From positions 1 through 64,000 of the forward strand of contig NZ_KL370832.1 of NCBI RefSeq assembly GCF_000701905.1: a stretch of 64,000 nt of DNA, in the 5' to 3' direction. Shown piece by piece: positions 35,583 to 44,639 of this stretch; position 1 is the stretch's first letter; each line of letters begins with the position of its first letter. Position numbers and translations under genes: made by a program. The notes below the pieces were generated by a model, which saw only the letters and a program-made list of their open reading frames with translations, was not told where the DNA came from and did no database searches. The DNA comes from Proteiniclasticum ruminis DSM 24773. GTDB lineage: Bacteria > Bacillota > Clostridia > Clostridiales > Clostridiaceae.

Positions 35583-36614
35583 AATAATCAAATAGAAGAC
35601 GGAATTGAAATAGACTGGAAGCAGGAGGAATTGATAACAACCCTCATGGATGAATGCCTTACTTTCATGGAAGAAGTGATGGAAGAGAAAACAGGCGATA
35701 GGAGTGTGGAAGAGATTCTAGAAGTAAGAGACCACCTGGTTTCCATGGAAAGGAAGTATAAGCCCGTGGATGGGGAAAACCGCATAGAGGAAGCCTTGCA
35801 GATTCTTACAGACCTCACCATAGAGAGAACCAAGATCAATGAGAAAGGCGACTACTTAAGAGGAGCGGGGGGCTATGCAGGTGTAGGTGAAAGGACTTTT
35901 CAGGATGATGCTGAGGAAAGAGCGCATAGAAAAAAAGAAAAAGCACGTAAGAAAGAAGTAAGTGACTACATCATTGCCCTTTGCAATCTCTACGGCATGG
36001 TACATAAAAAGAAAGTGGTAGACATCTATAATATGCAAAACACCGAAAAGATTACGCTAAAAGAGGTGGAGAGCATCCAAGAAAAACTGCCCAAGGAAAT
36101 AGATGAGGCCTGGATTGATGTGCATCAAGGCTACTTTGTCTCAAGCTCCATCCTGGAGCATCGGGAGTTTCTCTACTTCATCCGGGAAAAGGGATCAAAG
36201 CCCTACTACATTCCAGAGAAAGAAGAACTTCTGAACTACCTGGACGGCTTCTATTTTGAGAAAAACAATGCATATCATCAGTTTGTACAAGAACTGACGA
36301 AGAATTACAAAGTGAACCAGGAGAAAGCCGAGGATCTGGTTTCGGACGTGGTGGACATTTGCCAGTTCAATTACAGTACTCAGGGAGTAATATCGAGATT
36401 GGAAGAGATGGGACTGGTATTTAGTAGCGAAAAAGACTTGAATAATATAGTAAAACTCATCATGAACCTCATGAACAATACGAGAATCTGGGAGAATAAT
36501 GGGTATACTCCTGAAGAGATGTTCAACATGGAAGAAAAGGCCAGACTGAAACCAGCACCTCTTCTGTCCACAGTCTACCTAGCAATGAATCACAATACAC
36601 AAAAGAAGAAATGA
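35583..36614 (+). pseudogene. 5'-truncated third member of the uncharacterised family
   Basis: From the IS21 edge the frame reads IEDGIEIDWKQEELI then TLMDECLTFMEE and continues to the end as a close copy of the protein at 24860, joining it near that protein's residue 137. The shared domain is complete: ALCNLYGMVHKKKVVDIYNMQN, SSSILEHREF, KPYYIPEKEELLNY, NNTRIWENNGYTPEE. The first third is missing. A TTG at 35631 has AGGAGG only two bases away, and the next ATG is at 35646, so translation is doubtful. The left flank of the IS21 does not contain the missing part. Some expression of the C-terminal domain is possible. Confidence 0.7.
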
Positions 36615-36700
36615 AGAAAGTGTATGATCTCATGAAATCACAAAGTTAGACTGTCTATTAGAAGAAGAAAAAAGAAACGGATCGCAAAAGTAAATCCTGG

Positions 36701-36733
36701 AGACCATCATGACCATAAATGATGGTCTTTTCT
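36701..36733 (+). terminator. Terminator between the truncated paralog and the LPXTG gene
   Basis: Arms AGACCATCAT (36701-36710) and ATGATGGTCT (36719-36728) form a perfect 10-bp stem followed by TTTCTCGTT. The remaining 200 bp before the surface-protein gene (gene-free stretch 36615-36934) hold no other feature I can defend, although its promoter must be there. Confidence 0.8.
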
Positions 36734-36934
36734 CGTTGTAAAAGGTAGAGGAGAAAGTATCAGATTACAATTCAAGGCGTAAAAACTGCATTTCACGCCA
36801 TGGAGATTCATAGCCCTTCACTGAATGCTATAGTAAATAGAGTAAGAAATCATCTTCACATAGGTAGTATGTTAAAAATTTATTCTGAATGATGATGCTT
36901 GTTAAATGAATGCTATATCGAAGGAAGGATGAAT

Positions 36935-39900
36935 ATGAAAAGAAGAGAAATCACAAAAAAGCAGATGATCTCCCTGGGGCTGTCTGTCATGGTCCTCACC
37001 TCTTATCTTCCCCTCACCCATGCAGCGGAGGCGCAAGAGATCACGCCAGTAAAAGAACCCATGTCTCTGATGGGTGCGTCGCTTATGGATGCTGGAACGG
37101 AAGGGATCGGAACAGGTGGGATAGGACCTAGAAGCCACACGACTTCATATGGAGATATTTTCTTAGGCAATGATTTTATTGAAGTTGGTATTTCTAAGGC
37201 AGGTTCCTTTGGAACGTCAATGAATGCACCAATCTCTGGAACCAAGTACTTTCATCCAAATGATTATTGGGGTTCTCGAATCGGGTTACGATCTGATGGG
37301 GATGGGTGGGAAGTAGGAAATCCGCCTACAACAAGAGACTTCTTTCTTCCAGGCACCATAGATGAGGGTTTTATGGTGGGATGGTCAGCAACTAAAGAAG
37401 GAGAAACAACCTTAAAATCCCGTGTATCTACGATCGGTACTGGCGGTGTAACTGGATACACTCCAGTAACTTCTACAGACAAAAGCACGGAGTCATTACT
37501 CCAGGCTGAAAATAAAGGACTTATATCAGAAGTGCTAGAATATACACAAAATGTTTCCTTCGGACGGGAGGATAAACGATTCACCACGGTGATTACGTTG
37601 AAAAATACTACAGATGAAACCCTCTATAATGCCAGCTATATCCGGAGTTTTGATCCGGATCAGAACCTCACATCCAGCAATACAGATAATTATTTTTTCA
37701 AAGACGGAACAGGAGGCATCTGGGCTGTTGCATCCTCCACTCGTATAGATGCGCCATACCTCGTAACACCAGAAAATCATAAGGCAACGCTACAGAAGGT
37801 TCAGAACCCATTTATTTTCTATACCAACGATTATAGAGCACAGGTCATCAGTTGCTATGTTGGAACAGAAAATTACTCTTCGATTAGAAGCAGAGGAGAA
37901 AGCTTGTATGGAACACATCAGTATGCTGATATGGGTATGGGTTTAGAGTTTAAGTTCCCTGAGATCAAACCCGGCGAAACCGTCACCTTCAACTATGAGT
38001 CTTCTCTAGACCCAGACATTGAAAGTGCTCAGGAAGCCATTGAAAACCTGGCGGTGTTCATCTCTAAGCAGCCTGCCTCCAGAACCTATGCAGTAGGACA
38101 GGTAGAGGGAAAACTCATGGTTCAGGGAAATACCGTGGTGGATGGAGCAGTTTCGGGAAGTGGTTCTCTTTCCTACCAGTGGTACCAGAATGAGGAAAAC
38201 AGTCTAGAGGGAGCAGCCGTGATTCCAGGAGCTACTCGGAACAGCTATGATCTGCCGGAGGATCTCCCTGTGGACACAGAGATCTACTATTTCTGTAGAG
38301 TCACTGCAGAAATGGATGGGAAAACCGCTATTGTAGACTCTGGTATTGCAAAAATCAGTGTTGTATCAGTAGAAGCCAGCGTCCATGAAGTGCGTTTCAT
38401 AGAAAACACTTCAAACGTAGTACATAATATGCCTGGAAAGCAGACCGTGAAAAATGAAGATCAGCCCATGAAACCACTGGATCCCTCCAGTGAAGGACTG
38501 GAGTTCATGGGATGGTATACAGAAAGTACAGGCGGAGAACTTTTTGATTTTACAAAAGGGATCACAAGTCCCACCGCCGTCTATGCCCAGTGGCTCCCGG
38601 TGGACACGATAAAACCAGAGATTAAAGAAGTCACAGGAAACCCTGAAACCTGGGTGAAGGAGAATGCCATCATCACATTCAAAGCCACAGACAACAGAGG
38701 CATTGAAAAAGTGACGCTATCTAAAGATGGAGAAGATGAAGTTACATTAAGCAGTGAGACATCAGAGTATTCCTTTACAGCAGAAGAAAACGGAAGGTAT
38801 GTCATTACCGTGACAGATGTCAAAGGAAATGCAGCGACGAAAGAAATCATTGTCAGCAAGATTGATAAAATAGGACCTGTCATAGAAAGTATGGTAAGAA
38901 CTCCCGCAGACTGGACCAATGGTACCGTTGTGGTCCAGGTGGTCGCAAAGGATGCAGAAAGTGGACTGTCTCCCATGGCTTACAGCTTTGATGGAGGAAT
39001 AACCTATCAAGCAGAACCCAGTAAGACCCTTAACGTAAATGATAGACTAGGGATCAGGGTAAAGGATGCTGCCGGAAATGAATCTAGTGTAGTATCCATC
39101 AGCGTGGACAACATTGATAAAAAAGCACCTGTGATTTTAGACGTCACAGGAAACCTTACGGGGTGGACAAAAGAGGTGCTTCTTAGTGTCAGTGCAGACG
39201 ACAAAGAAAGCGGACTTTCTTTAGACGCCTACAGCTTCGATGGCGGAGTAACTTGGCTGAAGGGAAATAAGAAAACCTTCACTGAAAATGGAGAAGTGGA
39301 AATCCTGGTGAAAGACAAGGCAGGAAATCATTCTTTACTTAAAACCGTTGACATCCAAAACATTGATGATAATGCACCTGTGGTCACTTTAATCAAGAAA
39401 ACCCCTGACACCTGGACAAAGGATTATGTCGTGGTAGAAGTCAGCGCAGAGGATAAAGAAAGTGGCCTCGCGGTGGACGCCTACAGCTTCGACGGAGGAA
39501 AGACCTGGCAGAAAGAAGCCTCAAAATCTGTATCTGTAAATGAAGCGCTTGAAATTCAGGTAAAAGATCAGGTGGGAAATATCACAGAGATTCAAAGAGT
39601 GTCTGTGGAAAACATCGATAAAACAAAACCAACGATTCTGGAAGTGGCTGGAAATGCCACAGCATGGACAAAAGACGAAGTGCTACTCACCGTCAAGGCA
39701 GAAGATAAGGAAAGCGGCCTTGCGGTAGACGCCTACAGCTTCGATGGCGGAAAAACCTTCCAGAAAGAAAACTATAAGGTCTTCAGTAAAAATGCAGCTG
39801 TAGAAATTGTGGTGAAAGATGTTGTTGGAAACCTCTCAGAGGTGAAAGTGGAAGAAATCACGAAGATCGATCAGGTGAAACCTGTAGTGGTGGGTGCCCT

Positions 39901-41749
39901 TCTAAAACCAGAAACCTGGACCAATGGCTCTGTGACCATAGAAGTCACAGGAAATGATACAGGAAGTGGCCTTGCTTTAGACGGCTACAGCTTCGACGGC
40001 GGAGAAACCTGGCAGAAGGAAAATGAAAAAACCTTCACTGAAAATGGAAAAGTAGAAATCCTGGTGAAAGACAAGGCAGGAAATCTATCGCTTCTCAAAA
40101 CCGTCGACATCAAAAACATGGATCATAAAGCACCTGTTGTCAGCGAAATCAAGAAAACCCCTGACACTTGGACAAAAGATCAGGTCGTGGTAAAAGTCAC
40201 CGCAGAAGATAAAGAAAGCGGCCTCGCGGTGGAAGCCTACAGCTTCGACGGAGGAAAAACCTGGCAGAAAGAAGCCTCAAAATCTATATCCGTAAACGAA
40301 GTGCTTGAAATTCAAGTAAAAGATCAGGTGGGAAATATCACGGAGATTCAAAGAGTGTCTGTGGAAAACATCGATAAAACAAAACCAACGATTCTGGAAG
40401 TGGCTGGAAATGCCACAGCATGGACAAAAGACGAAGTGCTACTCACCGTCAAGGCAGAAGATAAGGAAAGCGGCCTTGCGGTAGAAGCCTACAGCTTCGA
40501 TGGCGGAAAGACTTTCCAGAAAGAAAACTCTAAGGTCTTCAGTAAGAACGAAGCCGTAGAAATCGTGGTGAAAGATGTTGTTGGAAACTTCTCAGAGGTG
40601 AAAGTGGAAGAAGTCACGAAGATCGATCAGGTGAAACCTGTGGTGGTGGGTGCTCTTCAAAAACCAGAAACCTGGACCAACGGATCTGTGACCATAGAAG
40701 TCACAGGAAATGATATAGGAAGTGGCCTTGCGGTAGACGCCTACAGCTTCGACGGCGGAAAAACCTGGCAGAAAGATAATGAGAAAACTTTCACTGAAAA
40801 TGAAAAAGTAGAAATCTTAGTGAAAGACGCAGCTGGGAATGTCTCAAAAGCATATCTTACCGAAGTGAAAAGCATCGATAAAGAAGCACCGACAGGAACC
40901 ATCATACTTCAGGAGACTCCTTGGAAGAGCATGCTGAGAGTACTCACATTGAACCTACTCTTTAAGGACAACCTAGAAGTAAAGGTAGAAGCGAAAGATG
41001 ATCGAAGCGGCGTGGACAAGGTAGAGATCTACCGCGCTGATAAGAAGCTCACAGAAGAAGAGTTGGCTCAGGTGACCTGGAGTGACTATACAGGTGCCAT
41101 TTCTGTGAAGGCTGAAGACAAGTTTCAGTTCATCTATTATGCAAAGATCACAGATGAAGCAGGAAACAGCATAGTGATACATTCAGAGCAAGTGCTCTTT
41201 GATACAGAAGCTCCTGCTGTTTTCGGATTAAAAGATGGTGGGGAATACTATACTTCCCAAAAGCTTATGGTCACCGATGACAATATCGGAGAAATCCGTG
41301 TCAATGGAGAAGTGGTACCAAATGGTACAATCCTGTTAGGAAACAAGGAAGGTCACTACAAGATTGAAATCATGGATGAGGCTGGGAACATCACCGTCTA
41401 TGAGATCCATATGAACCCAATAAATGCACTGACAGAAAAGACCGAGACCTTAACAAAGAATACGGTGAAGATAGAAGACGAAAAAACCATAAAAGAATCT
41501 TTGGATAAGCTTTCCGCTTTAGATCTCACTGAGGCAACGGCTGAAGAAAAGAAGCTGGTGGAAGATCAGATGGAAGAACTTAAGGAACTTCTTCTTGAGA
41601 TCGAGAAGATCAAAGCTGAAAACAAACTTCCCGAAACAGGAAGCAAAAAAGACGCTCCTCTATGGATGGGCCTTGCTGCAATAGCCTTGGGTGGATTCAT
41701 TCTCGCTGAGGCCGATAAAAAAAGACAGAAAGCAGAAAGACAAGAATAA
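36935..41749 (+). CDS. Large LPXTG cell-wall-anchored surface protein with Ig-like repeats
   Basis: The 1604-aa protein starts at ATG 36935 (AAGGAAGG upstream; ATG 36929 is too close). It has a signal peptide (residues 1-32, ending THAAEAQ) and an unrecognised N-terminal domain to about 365. An Ig-like domain follows (about 380-490, SLSYQWYQN), then a Listeria-Bacteroides-type Flg_new repeat (about 490-555, FMGWYTES). Nine Ig-like repeats of 83-87 residues (556-1313) contain DKESGL, AYSFDGG and VKD-x2-GN. Two diverged Ig-like units and a helical stalk come next. The sortase signal LPETG is at 1565-1569, with a membrane span and basic tail. It would be covalently attached to peptidoglycan, probably as an adhesin. 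Its ligand is unknown. Confidence 0.92.
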   Translation: MKRREITKKQMISLGLSVMVLTSYLPLTHAAEAQEITPVKEPMSLMGASLMDAGTEGIGTGGIGPRSHTTSYGDIFLGNDFIEVGISKAGSFGTSMNAPISGTKYFHPNDYWGSRIGLRSDGDGWEVGNPPTTRDFFLPGTIDEGFMVGWSATKEGETTLKSRVSTIGTGGVTGYTPVTSTDKSTESLLQAENKGLISEVLEYTQNVSFGREDKRFTTVITLKNTTDETLYNASYIRSFDPDQNLTSSNTDNYFFKDGTGGIWAVASSTRIDAPYLVTPENHKATLQKVQNPFIFYTNDYRAQVISCYVGTENYSSIRSRGESLYGTHQYADMGMGLEFKFPEIKPGETVTFNYESSLDPDIESAQEAIENLAVFISKQPASRTYAVGQVEGKLMVQGNTVVDGAVSGSGSLSYQWYQNEENSLEGAAVIPGATRNSYDLPEDLPVDTEIYYFCRVTAEMDGKTAIVDSGIAKISVVSVEASVHEVRFIENTSNVVHNMPGKQTVKNEDQPMKPLDPSSEGLEFMGWYTESTGGELFDFTKGITSPTAVYAQWLPVDTIKPEIKEVTGNPETWVKENAIITFKATDNRGIEKVTLSKDGEDEVTLSSETSEYSFTAEENGRYVITVTDVKGNAATKEIIVSKIDKIGPVIESMVRTPADWTNGTVVVQVVAKDAESGLSPMAYSFDGGITYQAEPSKTLNVNDRLGIRVKDAAGNESSVVSISVDNIDKKAPVILDVTGNLTGWTKEVLLSVSADDKESGLSLDAYSFDGGVTWLKGNKKTFTENGEVEILVKDKAGNHSLLKTVDIQNIDDNAPVVTLIKKTPDTWTKDYVVVEVSAEDKESGLAVDAYSFDGGKTWQKEASKSVSVNEALEIQVKDQVGNITEIQRVSVENIDKTKPTILEVAGNATAWTKDEVLLTVKAEDKESGLAVDAYSFDGGKTFQKENYKVFSKNAAVEIVVKDVVGNLSEVKVEEITKIDQVKPVVVGALLKPETWTNGSVTIEVTGNDTGSGLALDGYSFDGGETWQKENEKTFTENGKVEILVKDKAGNLSLLKTVDIKNMDHKAPVVSEIKKTPDTWTKDQVVVKVTAEDKESGLAVEAYSFDGGKTWQKEASKSISVNEVLEIQVKDQVGNITEIQRVSVENIDKTKPTILEVAGNATAWTKDEVLLTVKAEDKESGLAVEAYSFDGGKTFQKENSKVFSKNEAVEIVVKDVVGNFSEVKVEEVTKIDQVKPVVVGALQKPETWTNGSVTIEVTGNDIGSGLAVDAYSFDGGKTWQKDNEKTFTENEKVEILVKDAAGNVSKAYLTEVKSIDKEAPTGTIILQETPWKSMLRVLTLNLLFKDNLEVKVEAKDDRSGVDKVEIYRADKKLTEEELAQVTWSDYTGAISVKAEDKFQFIYYAKITDEAGNSIVIHSEQVLFDTEAPAVFGLKDGGEYYTSQKLMVTDDNIGEIRVNGEVVPNGTILLGNKEGHYKIEIMDEAGNITVYEIHMNPINALTEKTETLTKNTVKIEDEKTIKESLDKLSALDLTEATAEEKKLVEDQMEELKELLLEIEKIKAENKLPETGSKKDAPLWMGLAAIALGGFILAEADKKRQKAERQE
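38600..40873 (+). repeat. In-gene tandem array of ~252-bp units with a 756-bp higher-order period
   Basis: Units begin at 38600, 38861, 39113, 39362, 39614, 39866, 40118, 40370 and 40622, ending at 40873. The last six are exactly 252 bp (84 residues). Units at 39362/40118, 39614/40370 and 39866/40622 are near-identical pairs 756 bp apart, showing that a block of three was duplicated recently. The earlier units are more diverged. Copy-number change by recombination stays in frame. Confidence 0.93.
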
Positions 41750-41768
41750 AGAAAAAAGTAGCCACAAG

Positions 41769-41811
41769 ACAGCATTGGAACAAAACGACACTGTTCCAGT
41801 GCTGTTTTTTT
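41769..41811 (+). terminator. Terminator of the surface-protein gene
   Basis: Arms ACAGCATTGGAACA (41769-41782) and TGTTCCAGTGCTGT (41792-41805) pair over 14 bases with one T-G wobble and a 9-nt loop, followed by TTTTTT. It lies 20 bp after the stop codon. Confidence 0.93.
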
Positions 41812-42105
41812 GTGAAAATCTTGCTGAGTGAAGAAATGGCTGGAGTATTAAAAGAGATGAGGTGAAACCATCTATTTCCATATCATGAAGAGGATCAAGT
41901 AGAGTATAAAGCTGAAAAGGAAAGAGTCAAAAACTTCTCCTACAATGGACACATGAAGTTCCATGCGGACGAAGACAACGCCATCATCATTACTTTGTTG
42001 GGTTTTAGAGAAAGATTTTAAAAGAATGGGTTGTTAAGTTTCATAGAGAATTTTAAAAAATGATGGTATCGTAGAAGAAAAGAACGAAAAGGAGGTTTTC
42101 ATCTG
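41812..42105 (+). other. Gap with a possible gene remnant before pcp
   Basis: The open stretch at about 41930-42021 reads MKFHADEDNAIIITLLGFRE in one frame and then stops. No start or ribosome site goes with it. It may be the tail of a lost gene; I do not recognise a family. Otherwise the gap holds only the ribosome site AAAGGAGG (42088-42095) of the next gene. Confidence 0.35.
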
Positions 42106-42750
42106 ATGAAAATACTAGTCACAGCTTTTGACCCCTTTGGTGGAGAATCCATCAATCCGGCTTTGGAAGCAGTGAAGCTGATGAAAAATCACATTGATGG
42201 TGCGGAGATTGTGAAGCTGGAGATTCCCACAGTATTCAGAAAGTCCATAGATAAGGTGGCGGAAGCCATTATAAAAGAGAATCCAGACGTGGTGCTATCC
42301 ATCGGACAGGCGGGGGGACGGTTTGAAGTGACCCCTGAGAGGGTAGCCATCAACGTGGATGATGCGAGAATTCCAGACAATGAGGGGAATCAGCCCATTG
42401 ATGTGCCCATCTATGAAGATGGTGCACCTGCTTACTTTACGACACTTCCTGTGAAAGCCATGGTGGAGGCCATAAGATCTGCAGGTCTTCCATCTTCACT
42501 CTCAAACTCAGCAGGCACCTTTGTCTGCAACCATATCATGTATGGAGTGCTGTATCAGATAGAAAAGATGGGAAAGAATATCCGTGCAGGCTTCATCCAT
42601 GTGCCCTTTATTCCGAAGCAGGTGGCAAGAAGACCCGCACCTGCACCTTGCATATCCATGGTGGATATTGCAAAAGCTTTGGAAGCGGCAGTGTCAGCCA
42701 TTGTGAAGCATGATGAGGATATTGTGGCAGTGGGTGGGAAGATTGACTAA
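42106..42750 (+). CDS. pcp: Pyroglutamyl-peptidase I
   Basis: The 214-aa cysteine peptidase (family C15) removes N-terminal pyroglutamate from peptides in the cytoplasm. It begins [18 protein letters not shown]. The triad is visible as E78 in [12 protein letters not shown]141 in [14 protein letters not shown] and H165 in [10 protein letters not shown]. The length is normal. It starts at ATG 42106 with AAAGGAGG and is followed 50 bp later by a bidirectional terminator, so it is a single-gene unit. Confidence 0.96.
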   Translation: MKILVTAFDPFGGESINPALEAVKLMKNHIDGAEIVKLEIPTVFRKSIDKVAEAIIKENPDVVLSIGQAGGRFEVTPERVAINVDDARIPDNEGNQPIDVPIYEDGAPAYFTTLPVKAMVEAIRSAGLPSSLSNSAGTFVCNHIMYGVLYQIEKMGKNIRAGFIHVPFIPKQVARRPAPAPCISMVDIAKALEAAVSAIVKHDEDIVAVGGKID

Positions 42751-42800
42751 GAATTACCAATATCGGAAAAAAAGAATAGATCAATATTGAAGTAAATAAA

Positions 42801-42833
42801 GAACTCCTACAGTAAAAATACATGTAGGAGTTC
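42801..42833. terminator. Bidirectional terminator between pcp and iolA
   Basis: GAACTCCTACA (42801-42811) and TGTAGGAGTTC (42823-42833) form a perfect 11-bp stem. TTTT follows on the + strand and AAATAAA precedes it, giving T-rich flanks on both strands. It serves the two convergent genes. Confidence 0.88.
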
Positions 42834-42899
42834 TTTTCGATTATTTGCAGGGGTGCAATTAAAAGAAGTTATTCATTTATAGTTATTCATAATGGGATA

Positions 42900-44411
42900 T
42901 CAGATCGTACCATCCCATGTGCTAACATCTGTGCTTTTTCCTTCAACTTCATCAAACCAATGGCTAGTGATCACCTTTGTTTCTGTATAGAATTTGTATC
43001 CATCTTTTCCTAAAGCATGAAGATCACCAATAAAGGAGTTCTTATGGCCAGCGAAGGGGAACATACCAACAGGGACTGGAATTCCAACATTAATTCCAAC
43101 CATTCCAGCATCTGTTCTCATGGCAAACTCTCTGGAGAAGTAGCCGCTCTGTGTATAAATAACGGAGCCGTTTGCCAGAGGGTTACTATTCATAACTTCC
43201 AATCCTTCCTCAAAACTGGAAACTCTCTTGATACACAAAACTGGACCGAATATTTCCTGTTCTCCTATGGACATTCCAGGCTTTACGTGGTCGAATATGG
43301 TAGGGGCTAAGTAGAAGCCCTTTTCATAACCTTCTATGGTTACGTCTCTACCATCCAGTATCAGTTCTGCACCTTCCTCTATACCTTTTTCTATCCATCG
43401 TAGTATTGATTTTCGATGCATTTCATTTATGACAGGACCAAGTTTGGATGATTTATCATAGGCTGGTCCAATCTTTATGGATTTAGACTGTTTGACCAGT
43501 TCAGAGACCAATCGATCTGCAATCTTGTCTTCCACAACTACAACCGGTAGGGCCATACAGCGTTCACCAGCACAACCGAATGCAGAGTTTAGAATACCTG
43601 CCGCTGTACGCTCTATTTGTGCATCATTCATCACCAATGAATGGTTTTTGGCTTCACATAGCGCCTGAACTCTTTTTCCGTGAGAAGCTGCAAGTGCATA
43701 GATATGTTTACCGACATTTGTTGAACCAACAAAACTTACTCCTCTGATGTCAGGATGGGTAAGGAGTATTTCGGCTTCTTCTCTAGAACAGGTGACTATA
43801 TTCAAAACACCATCTGGAAGGCCGGCTTCCTTCCAGAGCTCCGCGAACCTTAATGCGGATTGAGGAACAAAAGAAGCTGCTTTTATGACCATTGTGTTTC
43901 CGGTAACGATGCAGATGGGAGCCATCCAACCCATCGGAATCATAGCAGGGAAGTTAAAAGGTACAATCCCGGCGAAAACTCCAAGAGGTTCATGAGTGCT
44001 TACTGTGTCATATCCCTTTGAAGCATTCATGAGACTTTCACCCATATTTAGGGAAGGGGCTGCAATGGCTTGTTCAGTACCTTCTTTCGCTTTCAGGACA
44101 TCTCCCTGCGCTTCGTCCCACACTTTTCCGTTTTCTAAGGCAACAAGATGTGTCAGTTCATCCATATGTTTTTCGATAAGATTTCGCATATTATAAAGTA
44201 TTTGTGTTCTTTTCAGTATAGGAGTTTCTGACCAACTAGGATAAGCTGCTTTTGCTGCAGAAATCGCATCATGCACTTCCTCTTTGGTGCAGCAGGGTAC
44301 CTTGGCAATTACCTCGCCCGTGCTGGGGTTATATGCATCAGTATAATTCTTTGTTTTTGAAGTGATGAACTCACCATTGATGAAGAGACTCAGTTTTTTT
44401 AATTCAGACAT
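42900..44411 (-). CDS. iolA: Methylmalonate/malonate-semialdehyde dehydrogenase (acylating)
   Basis: The 503-aa aldehyde dehydrogenase shows FINGEFITSKTKNY at the N-terminus, FAGIVPFNFPAMIPMGW near residue 145, FVGSTNVGKHIY near residue 230 and the catalytic Cys in FGCAGERCMALP near residue 283. The last two are marks of the CoA-dependent MMSDH/IolA class. It turns malonate semialdehyde from the IolJ aldolase reaction into acetyl-CoA. A GGAGGT site precedes the ATG on the - strand. It is divergent from a DeoR regulator and has its own promoter. Confidence 0.93.
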   Translation of the reverse strand: MSELKKLSLFINGEFITSKTKNYTDAYNPSTGEVIAKVPCCTKEEVHDAISAAKAAYPSWSETPILKRTQILYNMRNLIEKHMDELTHLVALENGKVWDEAQGDVLKAKEGTEQAIAAPSLNMGESLMNASKGYDTVSTHEPLGVFAGIVPFNFPAMIPMGWMAPICIVTGNTMVIKAASFVPQSALRFAELWKEAGLPDGVLNIVTCSREEAEILLTHPDIRGVSFVGSTNVGKHIYALAASHGKRVQALCEAKNHSLVMNDAQIERTAAGILNSAFGCAGERCMALPVVVVEDKIADRLVSELVKQSKSIKIGPAYDKSSKLGPVINEMHRKSILRWIEKGIEEGAELILDGRDVTIEGYEKGFYLAPTIFDHVKPGMSIGEQEIFGPVLCIKRVSSFEEGLEVMNSNPLANGSVIYTQSGYFSREFAMRTDAGMVGINVGIPVPVGMFPFAGHKNSFIGDLHALGKDGYKFYTETKVITSHWFDEVEGKSTDVSTWDGTI

Positions 44412-44460
44412 ACAGACCTCCTAAATGATCATTTTGTGATTACCTTATGAGTATGTTCTT

Positions 44461-44488
44461 ATTATAGGGTATAAACGTTCACAATCAA
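44461..44488 (-). promoter_or_regulatory. Promoter of iolA
   Basis: On the - strand TTGATT (44483-44488) and TATAAT (44461-44466) are separated by 16 bp. Transcription would start near 44454, about 43 bases before the iolA ATG. The spacer contains GAACGTTT, a possible regulator half-site. The divergent DeoR gene probably acts here. Confidence 0.6.
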
Positions 44489-44639
44489 TAGGTTATCAAG
44501 ACAAACCAAAGAAAGTGCAAGTTAATCTACTGAAATTACTAGTGGAAATTGATTAGTTTATGAGCAACTCATTGTAAAATTGTTCGAAATATGATTAGAT
44601 ATAGGTAAAAAGAAATAGAGTAAATGAAAGGGATTCGTT

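Larger units (their letters stand above)
33008..35590 (+). mobile_element. IS21-family insertion sequence, apparently complete
   Basis: istA and istB are intact and overlap by 4 bp. The ends fit TG...CA: the left end reads TGAATATTTCGCGG at 33008 and the right end, read inward on the - strand, TGATTATTTCATCG ending at 35590. Both are followed by a partly shared ATACC. Inner repeats TGAAGTCC stand at 33045, 33067 and 33101 on the left; the opposite orientation GGACTCCA stands at 35501 and 35523 on the right, as is usual for IstA binding sites. No target duplication is visible (left flank TTTTTTA, right flank AATAGAA). Confidence 0.85.
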
